A stretch of 64,000 nt of DNA from Lonicera japonica (taxonomy: Eukaryota > Streptophyta > Magnoliopsida > Dipsacales > Caprifoliaceae): contig CM038469.1 in assembly GCA_021464415.1 (NCBI GenBank), positions 17,813,901-17,877,900 of the forward strand. Reading direction: 5' to 3'. Under the pieces are notes generated by a model. That model was not told where the DNA came from. It saw only the letters and a program-made list of their open reading frames with translations, and ran no database searches. Positions 11,185 to 21,838 of the stretch are shown in pieces (the first letter of the stretch is position 1; the number at the start of each line of letters is the position of its first letter). Position numbers and translations under genes: made by a program.

Positions 11185-12430
11185 TTATTCTCCATTTCTT
11201 TGAATGCTTTTCCAAGCTCCAGCTTTATTCATCAACTTTTGGACCACAATCATGAGTGCTCCCTTGATCTTCTTGGCCTTAGCTCGGGTGATTGGACCAC
11301 TTGGAACCCGGATGGGATCTGCATAGTCTTCAGTATTATCCTCGGGCTCATCATTTCCCTCCTCTTGAAAAGGAATTGTCCTCAATTCGTCACCTGCACT
11401 AAACGGACTTAGATCATCAACATTAAATGTAGCACTCACATTATACTCACCCGGTAGATCAAGTTTATACGCATTGTCATTGATCCTTTGCACAACTTGA
11501 AATGGTCTATCTTCTCTCGGTAAAAGCTTAGAACGCCTTTGAACTGGAAATCGTTCATTCCTCAAGTGCAACCAAACCCAATCTCCTGATTCAAAAATCA
11601 CCTTCTTCCTTCCTTTGTTGGCTTGTTGCATATACTGCTCAGTTCTTCTCGCAATGTTTTGCCTCGCCTTCTCATGAATCTGTCTAACAAACTTAGCTTT
11701 CTTCGTGCCATCTAAGTTAGCATGCTCAACAGGTAATGGTAATAAATCCAAAGGAGCTAACAAATTAAAATCATTCACAATCTCAAAGGAGAAAACTTAG
11801 ATGCATAATGAACATATTGATTATATGCAAACTCAACGTGAGGAAAACATTCTTCCCATTCTTTTAAGTTCTTCTTAATTATGGCACGCAACAAAGTGGA
11901 TAAAGTTCTATTTACTACTTCCGTTTGACCATAAGTTGGGGGGGACATGTTGTAGAAGACAACAATTTAGTACTCAACTTTTCCCAGAAAGTCTTCCAAA
12001 AGTAACTCAAAAACTTTGCATCCCTATCAAAAACAATGGTTCTAGGCATGCCAGGCAAACGCACAATTTTTTTAAAGAATAAATTAGCAATTCGTGGTAC
12101 ATCATCAGTTTTATGACAAGCAATAAAATGAGCAATTTTAGAAAATCTATCAACCACCACGAAAACAGAATCATTCCCTTGTTTAGTTCTAGGCAAGCCT
12201 AACACAAAATCTATAGAAATACCAATCCAAAGGTCACCAGGAATGGGCAATGGTGTATATAAACCATAGGAGTTTAACTTAGACTTTGCTTTCTTACAAG
12301 TAACACAACTCTCACAATTCTTTCAACATCTCTTTTCATGTGATGCCAAAAGAAGTGTTCTTGCAATACTCCTAAAGTTGGTCAAAAACGACAAACTGGC
12401 CAAGTAGCGCGTGTTTAACCCATCTTTGAC
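11185..12430 (-). pseudogene. Ty3/gypsy integrase, frameshifted, 5' part missing
   Basis: Integrase inserts the retrotransposon cDNA into host DNA. The order on the minus strand is: a zinc-finger stub (~12250-12380) with the HFFWHHMK and CESCVTCKK segments in a separate frame; the catalytic core in 11915-12250 with [13 protein letters not shown] (first Asp) and IVFDRDAKF (second Asp); then a frameshift in a run of C near 11940. The remaining core and C-terminal domain lie in 11185-11778, with FESGDWVWLHLRNERFP and the closing PSGPITRAKAKK. Everything upstream (gag, protease, RT) is absent, because LTR A at 12467 abuts it. It cannot make an active enzyme. Confidence 0.88.
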
Positions 12431-12466
12431 GTTCATTATTCGCATTTCGAAATCTTGGAGTAATTG

Positions 12467-13343
12467 TGATGTGATCCGGCCTAGCTCCAGTTTCTATTCA
12501 ATCATGGTGGTTCGTGGCATTCCAAATGATGATCCACACATGATGACAAACAAAGATAAAGCATGGAAATTCAAAAGGAATTCCATATAATTTCACATGC
12601 TTGATGCAAGAAGCTAAATGAGAAACATGCATTCCAAGGATTTCCTAAAGATTGACATGGAAGTTCAAGATGAAGAAAGCTGGAGTGGGAAAAGGCGAAG
12701 AAATCAGAAGAAGTATTTGCTTAAAGCGTGGGCACGCTAAAGATGGGAATTGTGACCAAAAGGCAGAAGTGTTGTTTTGATAAGGCGCGGGCACGCCTTA
12801 AAGTCCGAAATTCAGCCTTATATTTTCTAGCGTGTTCTCACGACCGGCTAGCGAATAATGTAATTAGTTTTATTATTATTTTGGCAGCTTCTTTATTTCT
12901 TTAATATGCCTTTTATTTTAATTAGGAGATAATATTTAGTTTGTTTCCTTTTATTAGGATTCCTATTTTTAATAGGAAATAGTTTCCTTATTGTTTTAGG
13001 ATTCTATTGTTTTGTTTCCTCCTATTTAAAGGAGGCACAATATTGTTTTATAATCAAGTTATCAAGTTATGATTAATTAAATTGAGAGTTTTCTCTTTGT
13101 GTTCTTTAAGAACATGTTGAGCATGTTGAATTGATTAATTCACGTGTTTCTTGACTTATCAATCTAGCATCCACACTAGATTGTGGCGTCGTTCACTATA
13201 CCGAGGTTCGCGCTTCTTTAAGCGTTGGGTTTAGGTTCCATTATCCATCTATTCGTCCTATTCCAAGGTTCTAGTCTCAATATAGACTACGGGTCAAGGA
13301 TTCAGAAACGACCTGGTTAGGAGTACGATTCGAGATCGCGTCA
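12467..13343 (+). mobile_element. 5' LTR of gypsy element A (877 bp)
   Basis: The LTR starts TGATGTGATCC and ends GCGTCA. It is followed at once by a primer-binding site. A TATA-like TATTTAAAGGAGG lies near 13024. Two perfect inverted repeats sit upstream: AGCGTG-GG-CACGCT (12725-12738) and TAAGGCG...CGCCTTA (12781-12800). The minus-strand LTR pair at 16821-18851 is the same family, but its U3 is shorter and lacks these palindromes. Confidence 0.85.
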
Positions 13344-13344
13344 T

Positions 13345-13356
13345 TGGTATCAGAGC
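13345..13356 (+). promoter_or_regulatory. Primer-binding site, initiator tRNA-Met
   Basis: TGGTATCAGAGC begins two bases after the LTR and is complementary to the 3' end of plant initiator methionine tRNA, which primes minus-strand cDNA synthesis in most plant Ty3/gypsy elements. Confidence 0.9.
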
Positions 13357-14194
13357 GGAACATCTACTCCAAGTTATCTATCTTTTTTTTCTTTTTTTTG
13401 TTATTTCAATTCTATAAGTCTTTGATTCTGCGAATTGGGATTCCGTATCTTTAATTTAGGGTTTGTTTGAAAAAAAAAACGTGAACATTGCTGTGAACAG
13501 TGTCGCGTGAACAGTAAAAAAAATAAAAAATTTCTTGAAACCCTAGAATTGAATCATTCATTGTTTGGGTTTTGATATTGCGGCGCCATTACTCATAATA
13601 GAAGTCAAATTACTTGAACCCTAGAAGTTGTTTGTTTTATTAATATTAGGGTTTAAAGCGCTGCGAATTGATTTGATTTTGCAAATTGTGAACTCTTGAA
13701 AGTTGGGAATTCGAAACCCTAGATTGTTCATTGATACTTATTGTTGGGTTTTATCTTGTGATTTTGATTTATATAAATTCTGTTTGGTTGGGAAATCTAG
13801 AAAACCCTAGGAAAAATTTGATTGCTATACTTGTAGGGTTTGATATTTATTGGTGTTTTGTTTGAAACTCTGCTTTAATTGTTCTAGCAATTCTAGAAAT
13901 TCGTTTGGCTCTTTAATATTGCCAAAATTTTGTTTCTTGAGTCCTTAGTATACATTGTGAAGGCACTCAGTCTAATTGTTGGGTGTGCGATTGGTTGTTG
14001 GGAACTTGCGACAAATTCATATTGTTCTACTTGTTTAAAAGAGTTCCAAAGAGAAATTGCGAGGTTATCAATATTTTGTGTGCTAAACACGAGCGGTAAA
14101 ATCAAAGTGGCATCTTTTGACTGAAACATGTAAGGGAGTGCTGTGAGGAAATTTTATTTCTTTATTTGTACTAATCCTTGTTTTGGCAGCAATA
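13357..14194 (+). other. Untranslated leader of element A
   Basis: A T-rich, gene-free stretch between primer site and gag start. It has repeated GTGAACA words near 13482-13515. The short frames at 13893-14129 on both strands look like chance. Confidence 0.5.
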
Positions 14195-14740
14195 ATGTCT
14201 TATTTTAATTTTGAGCAAAGTTGGCATGATGAGGAGTTTAAAAGGGATAGCACACGAGTAAGAAATCTAGAAATTAAAAGGCACAGGCGGTTAAGCGAAA
14301 CTTCTAATGGGGGAAGGAGAAAACAAAATTTGAGTAGTTTCAAGAAGAAAAAGTCTTCCATGTTTGAAGACGAAGATTGCCGTAGGTTTGAGGAGATGGT
14401 TGCCACAACCTATGAGCAAGCTAAGAGGAGGAGAAAATCATTGCCTAGCCAAATGCCGAATGAAATTAAATCCAAACCACCCGTGGAGAGTACAGCTTCC
14501 ATTGAACCTATGTCATCATTGAAGGTCATGGAAACTAACCAGTTGGAAGAAATTGAGGAACAAGCCGTAGAAGGTGAATTGCTAACTGAATGCGGTGACT
14601 CAAGTGTGCGAGCGAATGTGTTTCGAACTAGATGTCTTGTGCAAGACAAGGCATGTAGTTTGATAATTTATGGGGGAGTTTGCTCGAACTTTGCTAGTTT
14701 GATATTTTCGAGCGACTTCAAAGGGCTTCATTTTGAATAA
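14195..14740 (+). pseudogene. Gag-like / protease stub of element A
   Basis: The chosen start is the ATG at 14195 (MSYFNFEQ), because the paralogous ORF at 17407-18402 starts in the same way (MSCLNFEH). The N-terminal ~130 residues are highly charged (basic KKKKSSMFEDED..., then acidic). From about 14615 the frame encodes FRTRCLVQDKACSLII, the lead-in to a gypsy aspartic protease. The catalytic Asp-Gly position reads YGG rather than DGG, so the protease is dead even before truncation. At ~14709 the frame runs into the satellite array and stops at 14740. Confidence 0.65.
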
Positions 14741-16820
14741 CAATCACTCAAAGTTTTTAAAACTCCAATTTGGAATGTCTATGATCGGTTTAACATGCGC
14801 TACTTGTCCACTTTGTCGTTTTTGACCTATTATGAGTTTAGAATTCCGTTGTAGATCATTACGCCCAAAAACTGTTTTTTTTCAAGTGACTTCAAAGGGC
14901 TTCATTTTGAATAACAATCACTCAAAGTTTTTAAAACTCCAATTCGGAACGTCTATGATGGGTTCAACACGCGCTACTTGTCCACTTTTTCGGTTTTGAC
15001 CTCTTATGGGTTTAGAATTCCGTGGTTGATCATTATGCCCATAAAGTGTTTTTTCGCGTCTTTCTCCCTTCAAAAGGCTTCATCTTGAATGACAATCACA
15101 CTAAGATTTTGAAATTCAAATTCTGAACGTCTATGATGGGTTCAACACGCACTACTTGTCCACTTCTTCGGTTTTGACCTTCTTTCGGTTTGGAATTCCG
15201 TTGCAAATCATTACGCCCATAAAGTGTTTTTTTCCCGACTTTCTCCAATCAAAAGGCTTCATCTTGAATGACAATCACTCAATGTTTTTAAAATTCCAAT
15301 TCGGAACGCCTATGATGGGTTCAACACGCGCTACTTGTCCACTTTGTCTTTTTTGACCTTTTATGGGTTTAGAATTCCGTTGTAAATCATTACGCCCAAA
15401 AAGTGTTTTTTTCGCGTCATTCTCCCATCAAAAGGCTTCATTTTGAATGACAATCCCTTAAAGTTTTAAAGTTCCTATTCAGAACGTCTATGATGGGTTC
15501 AACACGCGCTACTTGTCCACTTTGTCGTTTTTGACCTTTTATGGGTTTAGAATTCTGTTGTAGATGATTGCGGCCATAAAGTGTTTTTTTCGAGTCTTTC
15601 TCCAATCTAAGGGCTTCATCTCGAATGACAATCACTCTCTATGATTTTGAAATTCGAATTCTGAAAATCTATGATGGGTTCAACACGCGCTACTTGTCCA
15701 CTTTGTCGTTTTTGACCTTTTATGGGTTTAAAATTCCGTTGCAGATCATTACGCCCATAAAGTGTTTTTCTCGCGACTTTCTCCCATCAAAAGGCTTTCA
15801 TCCTGAATGTCAATCACTCAATGTTTTTAAAATTCCAATTCGGAATGCCTATGATGGGTTAAACACGCGCAACTTGTCCACTTTGTCGTTTTTGACCTTT
15901 TATGGGTGTAGAATTCTGTTGCAGATCATTACGCCCATAAAGTGTTTTTTTCGCGACTTTCTCCCATCAAAAGGCTTCATCTTGAATGACAATCACTCAA
16001 TGTTTTTAAAATTCCAATTCGGAACGCCTATGATGGGTTCAACACGCGCTACTTGTCCACTTTGTCATTTTTGACCTTTTATGGGTTTAGAATTCCGTTG
16101 TAGATCATTACGCCCAGAAAGTGTTTTTTTCGCATCATTCTCCCATCAAAAGGCTTCATTTTGAATGATAATCCCTCAAAGTTTTAAAGTTCCAATTTGG
16201 AACGTCTATGATGGGTTCAACACGCGCTACTTGTCCACTTTGTCGTTTTTGACCTTTTATGGGTTTAGAATTCCGTTGCAGATCATTATGCCCATAAAGT
16301 GTTTTTTTCGCGACTTTCTCCCATCAAAAGGCTTCATCTTGAATGACAATCACTCAAAGTTTTTAAAACGCCAATTCGGAACGTCTATGATGGGTTTAAC
16401 ACACACTACTTGTCCACTCTGTCGTTTTTGACCTTTTATGAGTTTAGAATTCCGTTGTAGCTCATTACGCCCAAAAACTGTTTTTTTTCGAGTGACTTCA
16501 AAGGGCTTCATTTTGAATAACAATCACTCAAAGTTTTTAAAACTCCAATTCGGAACGTCTATGATGGGTTCAACACGCGCTACTTGTCCACTTTGTCGGT
16601 TTTGACCTCTTATGGGTTTAGAATTCCGTGGTTGATCATTACGCCCATAAAGTGTTTTTTCGCGTCTTTCTCCCTTCAAAAGGCTTCATCTTGAATGACA
16701 ATCACACTATGATTTTGAAATTCAAATTCTGAACGTCTATGATGGGTTCAACACGCACTACTTGTCTACTTCTTCGGTTTTGACATTCTTTCGCTCTAGA
16801 ATTCCGTTGCAGATCATTAC
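14709..16820 (+). repeat. ~178-bp tandem satellite, 12 units
   Basis: The landmark TTTGACC recurs at 14821, 14995, 15173, 15352, 15530, 15711, 15891, 16070, 16248, 16427, 16601 and 16779, at steps of 174-181 bp. Each unit also carries CAACACGCGCTACTTGTCCA, AGAATTCCGTTG and ATCATTACGCCCA. Units 1-3 are most like units 10-12, all offset by exactly 1606 bp. The array begins where element A's gag/protease frame ends and is interrupted at 16821 by an LTR element. Long open frames inside come from the period being near a multiple of three. Confidence 0.95.
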
Positions 16821-17414
16821 TGACGCGAACCCGGATCGTCTTTTCTAGCCAGTCTAATGGATCCTCAACCCTTGAACTACAAACGTAGCAAGAAACCTTG
16901 GAATACGTAGAAAGATGGAAGGCGGAAACCTCAAGCCAACGCTTAAAGAAGCGCGAACCTCGGTATAATGAATGATGCCACAATCTAGTGTGATTGCTAG
17001 ATTGATAAGTCAAGAACAATTGAATTTATTCAATTCAACATGTTCAACATGCTCTTAAAGAACACAAAGATAAAGCTTTCAATTTAATTAATCATCAAAA
17101 CTTAATAAAACAATAATGTGCCTCCTTTAAATAGGAGTAAACAAAGCCTTAATCCTAATTCAAAAAGGAAACTATTTCCTACTTAGAAAAGGAAAATAAT
17201 AACATCTAGAATAATCCTAATGCAACAAGGAAACTAATAAATAATCTAAAATAAGCCCAAAATAATTCTAAAATAATAATAACTCTAGCAAATAATTATC
17301 TATAATCCTTGGGCTTTAAGAAATATAAAATAAATAATTAAATTCTTTAGCCAGCCGGTCGTGAGAACACGCAAGAACATAGGGCTAATTTCTTGGTTAG
17401 GCTGGATCACATCA
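16821..17414 (-). mobile_element. 3' LTR of the non-autonomous element (594 bp)
   Basis: Begins TGATGTGATCC at 17414 and ends GTTCGCGTCA at 16821 (minus). It contains TTTAAATAGGAG (TATA-like). The left flank is satellite sequence ending GATCATTAC. Confidence 0.88.
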
Positions 17415-18402
17415 TTCCCCTTTTCTTCAAGAAGATTCGTCCTCGAATCTGCCTACCCATTCCTCGATTCAGCCAGTCTTGAACAACTTCGGCATTCGGA
17501 CACTGCTTTGGAACTTGGAATCTTCCATGCCAATTGAATAAGTATTTTGAAAACTTCCCATTCTTCCGTCGGAACTTAACATGAGATAATTCTGTTCTTC
17601 CTTCCCATGAAAACAAATATTTCGAATATCTTCGACGCTTGATTCTCCTTACAAAGCAAAACTCCTCGACGTTCAAGCCATATTGCAATGCGATCCTCCG
17701 CAACTTGTTGAGGAAATCTAATAACATAAAGTTTGGATGAACATCAAAGCAATCCACTCCAATAAAATCAATGTGCTCATAATTGTCAATCTTCAACTCA
17801 GCTCGAACATCATCTCTTGGCTTTGCAAAGAACTCATTATCATCAACACTTATGGCTGGAAGTGCTTGCACTGTAACTTCATCATCTTTTTCTTCATGCA
17901 AACTTGGAACTACAACTTCGACCCACAACTCACCTTCTTCAGCTTTCACTTCAATTTCCTCGATCTCATCGGTTTCCGGCTTATTCTCCAATGGCGGCTT
18001 AGATATGGCTCGTTTCTCTTCTTCTTTCAATTGACTTAGTTCGCCAAAAGATGTATTTGGACTTTGACTTAGCTCTAGGCTTCCCCTCTTCTTAGACTGC
18101 TCATAAGCTTCGGCAAACATCTCCTCAAACCTACGAATAAATTCATCATCAAGCAAAGAACCCTTCTTCTTTCTACTACTCATATTGTTATCTCGAACCC
18201 GACTTCCTCCAATCTCATTAGTAACAACCGAATCCCATTCATCCTCAAATTTAAATTTACGAGGATGACTTTTCAATTTCTCTTCAGGAGCTTTATTCAA
18301 CCGCATGCGCCGTTCAATCTCTATTTGCGTTAATCGTGCACTATCGCGTTTAATCTCCTCTTGAAGCCACCTTTCTCCATGTTCAAAGTTTAGACAGGAC
18401 AT
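17407..18402 (-). CDS. Intact 331-residue Gag-like protein of the non-autonomous element
   Basis: This uninterrupted ORF fills the whole internal region. It starts MSCLNFEHGERWLQEEIKRD, like the element A gag start. A charged section of ~200 residues follows, with lysine runs (residues ~75-80) and long acidic stretches rich in EE. The C-terminal third is basic and contains an internal repeat, SKYLFSWEGR and SKYLFNWHGR, ~30 residues apart. The last residues resemble the tail of gypsy polyproteins. The stop codon (17407-17409) lies inside the 3' LTR. I recognise no CCHC knuckle or enzyme domain. Function is unknown; RNA packaging or particle assembly in trans is a guess from position. Confidence 0.7.
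   Translation of the reverse strand: MSCLNFEHGERWLQEEIKRDSARLTQIEIERRMRLNKAPEEKLKSHPRKFKFEDEWDSVVTNEIGGSRVRDNNMSSRKKKGSLLDDEFIRRFEEMFAEAYEQSKKRGSLELSQSPNTSFGELSQLKEEEKRAISKPPLENKPETDEIEEIEVKAEEGELWVEVVVPSLHEEKDDEVTVQALPAISVDDNEFFAKPRDDVRAELKIDNYEHIDFIGVDCFDVHPNFMLLDFLNKLRRIALQYGLNVEEFCFVRRIKRRRYSKYLFSWEGRTELSHVKFRRKNGKFSKYLFNWHGRFQVPKQCPNAEVVQDWLNRGMGRQIRGRIFLKKRGMM
17415..17428 (-). promoter_or_regulatory. Polypurine tract
   Basis: On the minus strand GAAGAAAAGGGGAA directly precedes the LTR start TGATGTG, the expected primer for plus-strand cDNA. It also codes for part of the ORF's last residues. Confidence 0.85.
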
Positions 18403-18423
18403 ACATTCTGGATAGAAAAGTTT

Positions 18424-18435
18424 CCTCTGATACCA
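18424..18435 (-). promoter_or_regulatory. Primer-binding site, initiator tRNA-Met
   Basis: Minus-strand TTGGTATCAGAG directly follows the LTR end ...GCGTCA, as in element A. Confidence 0.88.
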
Positions 18436-18851
18436 ATGACGCGAACCCGGATCGTCTTTTCTAGCCAGGCTAATGGATCCTCAACCCTTGAACTACAAAC
18501 GTGGCAAGAACCTTGGAATACGTCGAAAGATGGAAGGCGGAAACCTCAACCCAATGCTTAAAGAAGCGCGAAGCTCGGTATAATGAATGACGCCACAATC
18601 TAGTGTGATTGCTAGATTGATAAGTCAAGAACAATTGAATTTATTCAATTCAACATGTTCAACATGCTCTTAAAGAACACAAAGAGAAAGCTCTCAATTT
18701 AATTAATCATCAAAACTTAATAAAACAATAATGTGCCTCCTTTAAATAGGAGTAAACAAAGCCTTAATCCTAATTCAAAAAGGAAACTATTTCCTACTTA
18801 GAAAAGGAAAATAATAACATCTAGAATAATCCTAATGCAACAAGGAAACTA
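18436..18851 (-). mobile_element. Truncated 5' LTR of the non-autonomous element
   Basis: Matches 16821-17237 with about ten differences. The outer ~177 bp (start of U3) are missing, and the sequence passes into satellite text at CTAAACGCCC. The satellite resumes at almost the same phase at which it was interrupted on the left. Confidence 0.88.
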
Positions 18852-19086
18852 CTAAACGCCCACGGAGTGTTTTTTCAGGTCATTCTCCCATCAAAAGGCT
18901 TCATTTTGAATGAGAATCACTCAAAGTTTTTGAAATTCCAATTCGGAACGTCTATGATGGGTGAACAAGCGCTACTTGTCGACTTTGTTGTTTTTGACCT
19001 TTTATGAGTTTAGAATTCCGTTGTAAATCATTACGCCCAAAAAGTGTTTTTTTCGCGTGAATCCTCCATCAAAGGGCTTCATTTTG
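18852..19086 (+). repeat. 178-bp satellite, continuation (1.3 units)
   Basis: The array resumes in phase after the inserted element: CGCCCA at 18857, TTTGACC at 18993, then a partial unit ending at TTCATTTTGAGG near 19086. There it joins Tat fragment B2. Confidence 0.9.
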
Positions 19087-20664
19087 AGGGGCGGTATTTG
19101 TTACGGTAATGGTCTTGGGTTCATGGGATATATTATCCCAGCTTCTTTCAACTGTTCGAATAACTTCCCTAGAGGCCCCGGCAACTACGAAAAATGTCTA
19201 TCTCGTGATCGATTTTGGTCGAATGCTCTGGTATTGTTGTTATTGTTGTTACGGTACCCCGGTGCAGAATAATTCCCAACATTCTTCGAAAAGTTTTGAT
19301 CATAAGGGTTGTTGGAATAACCCCTACCAAAAGACCCATAAGAGGTGACTTGATTGATGGCTGAAGTATAAGTCTTTTTGTATTGTGATGCGGACTTTTT
19401 GGTTTCAGCTTGCTTTGCTAGTTCTTCCTCAATCTCATTACCAACGTGAAGTAAAGCCTTGATACTACTAAAGAATTGATGCCCCATTTGAGCTCGAATT
19501 TTTTGCTTCAGATTCTTAACAATCATTCCTAATTATTCTTCCTCATCGAGACGTTCGACCATTTGTGCGGCTAATTCCCTCCATCTTGTAACAAACTCGC
19601 TAATGCTCTCGCTTTCCTTTTGCTTGGCCATTTCCAGGTGTTTTCTTGTAACCTTGAGTTCTTCATTAGTCTTATACTGCGATATTCTCTTAAACAATAG
19701 CGGACCACGATCTGACACGGTGTTTCTCGAGATTCAAAAACCAACTCTAAGCTGGTCTTGTAAGAGTAAGATAAAAAGAATTGGCTAATTCAGCCTCACC
19801 AATATTGTAAATCATCATTGACCTGACGTAGGATTTCAGATGAAGTTCCGGTGGCGTAGTTCCCGTGAATTTTGGGATCGAAGCCATTTTGAAGCCCATC
19901 GGGTAACGAGCTTCAGGGTACAAGTTGTAGCTCTGCATCTGGGTTAAGTCATTCAAACTTTCGGCCACCTTTTGAGTAAGTGCCTTTAACTGTTCCTTGA
20001 GCTCAGACAAATCTTTATCCCCCCGATAGGTTTCTATTGGTGACGGACCTTCCCCTTGAATACTCTCTGGCCTTCTTACCGGTTCATAATACGGATCCCG
20101 ATAAGGTTCATGGATTGGTTCCATCTGCGGAGGAGCTTGATCGATTGGGTCCTGTTGTAACCAATTACTGACCGGATCATGCATAGCCTTTGGTTGGTTC
20201 AATTGTTCGAACGGAGGTGGTACTTCGGTGTGGACTGAGAGTGGTGGTGGTGGTGGAATAACCGGAGCTTCTCTTGCCGGCTCTGTCATGCGTCCCTTGG
20301 CCAACTCGTCCAGTTTGGCATGAGTATTTTGATTGTCAATTAAGAGCACGGCCATACTTTGACTCAGATTCATCAACATCCGGTACATATCCTCGGGGTT
20401 AGGTAACGGAACATTCCCATTTCCACTTGTGCTAGCTAGGTTTGGGTTAGTATTCAGAGATGAAGTGTGATGTAGCGGTTGACCCCCCATGGTATTATTC
20501 TGAGGTATCCCCTGGTTCGGGTAAAATGGACCGGGCGGCGGATCCGCTGCATTATTGAATTGGTTGTTCACATTCCTGTTCGGTGTGTTCTGATCCATGT
20601 TCTCGAAAGAATCTGGTCTGACAAGTCGCCCGGTACTATCTCTTCCAGCCCACGTAGAGGCCAA
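19087..20664 (-). pseudogene. Tat-type Gag fragment (element B2), frameshifted
   Basis: The minus-strand protein pieces 19747-20664, 19533-19718 and 19185-19526 correspond in order to the Gag of element B (44341 to ~42640). The N-terminal part is proline- and asparagine-rich (PPPPPLSVHTEVPPP). The middle has the EARYPMGFKMASIPKFTGTT segment typical of this Gag, and the end has a WRELAAQMVERLDEEE-type motif. At least two frameshifts break it. The zinc knuckle and everything beyond are missing: the fragment ends at the satellite junction at 19087. Where element B carries a stop, B2 retains Trp (LQQ context). Confidence 0.88.
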
Positions 20665-21714
20665 GATGGAATGAATATATAATGGCTAAAAAAAGGACAA
20701 ATTCGATCGTGCGCATTTCCCCGGAAAATAACAACAATATATCATTTAGAAATCGCCGGACCTTATCCAGAAATACGTCGATCGGGATGACGCTTAGCAC
20801 ACAAATTTTTTTTGTTTAGGTGAGATCGAAAACAGACCAACAGTGACAACTTAAGAGCCCCGTATAGACGTAGGGTAGGAACAAAATTCCATGGGTTCCT
20901 TGACTGTCTATAGTTTTGAAAATCCATTTTGAAAAGAGCTTTTTAGAAAAATCATTTGAAAACCACGGGGAGTTCTCTCCTCATGAGTTGCTTTATTCAT
21001 GGAATCAGTGCTAGGAAAATTACGAAGATTTCAGTCTTCGTGAATTTTTACGGCGAAGATTGGACAGCCTCCGGCCGTACCTGTCAGAACCATGACGGTA
21101 TAAATGACAGGGCCTTAGCTGGTTAGATTCTCACGACTGTTGGTCATTAAAATAATGCAGAAAATCTTTGTGTTCTAAGTTGACTCCCCTATATGCAAGC
21201 GTGTTAAAGAGGGTAAGGTTTAAGGCTCCCTCATATTTGGCAGGTTTTACGATATACCTCAATAGCGCAGGTACGTGTAAGTATCTTTTGATATACGTCC
21301 TGGGTACGTGAGTGTTCTCGTCACTCGATATACCTCGGTAGGTACTTGGCCAAGGAGAGTGGTCCCAGGCACTTTTGGCTAGTGTAGACCCGCAAGTCCG
21401 CGGCCTAGTCACGACTCTGGTCCCGAGGTTAATAGGGTAAATTCACACACGTAAAAATGCATGATAGGACGTAAGTGCGTACGAAATAACAATATGGTGG
21501 TTCATTATTGATCAACGCTTTTAGGGTTTGTTGTGGTATTTTAAACAGTTTTAATTACGAAAAAGATTTTCCTCACATAATTAGCAAATAAAGGTATCAG
21601 GGTATCCACCTAAATCGCTTCTATGTTATCTTATGACTAAGGCTTGCAATCTTATATCTACTAAATAATAGGAATTAAATATATGATCCATTATATTGGA
21701 GCTTAGTTCTCGAC
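20665..21714 (-). other. Untranslated leader of Tat fragment B2
   Basis: Collinear with 44342-45150 of element B (shared TCACGACTGTTGGTCATTAA, GATATACCTC and TACGTGAGTGTTCTC blocks), with an extra ~100-bp segment near 21010-21115. The short minus frame 21131-21412 is not conserved as an ORF. Confidence 0.75.
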
Positions 21715-21838
21715 ATCCCCAGCAGAGTCGCCACTGTGAGAATCCGATCGTCCGACTCCCGAGAGGAATCCTCGTTCTTGGTTTCTTTGTTTTGAAGGAA
21801 AACGTGTTTTGTAGAGTCGCCAGTTTGTTTTACGAGAA
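21715..21838 (-). mobile_element. Primer site and LTR end of Tat fragment B2
   Basis: Minus TGGCGACTCTGCTGGGGAT (21715-21733) matches the tRNA-Arg-type primer site common in Tat/Ogre elements. The LTR 3' end begins at 21735 (plus TGTGAGAATCC). Only ~100 bp of LTR matches element B before similarity is lost near 21838. Confidence 0.8.

Larger units (their letters stand above)
16821..18851 (-). mobile_element. Non-autonomous LTR retrotransposon nested in the satellite
   Basis: A compact element on the minus strand: truncated 5' LTR (18436-18851), primer site, one ORF, polypurine tract, 3' LTR (16821-17414). The overlapping parts of the two LTRs differ at about 10 of ~416 positions, so insertion was fairly recent. 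It has no RT, RNase H or integrase and would need enzymes in trans, presumably from the element A family, whose LTR ends and gag start it shares. Confidence 0.88.

Noticed and set aside
15625..16431. Repeat-protein-like ORFs (149 and 88 residues)
   Set aside because: They read through the 178-180-bp satellite; frames break wherever a unit is not a multiple of three.
14709..16820. Centromeric satellite
   Set aside because: The unit length is suggestive, but a 2-kb array among euchromatin-style genes and mixed retroelements is no evidence of a centromere.
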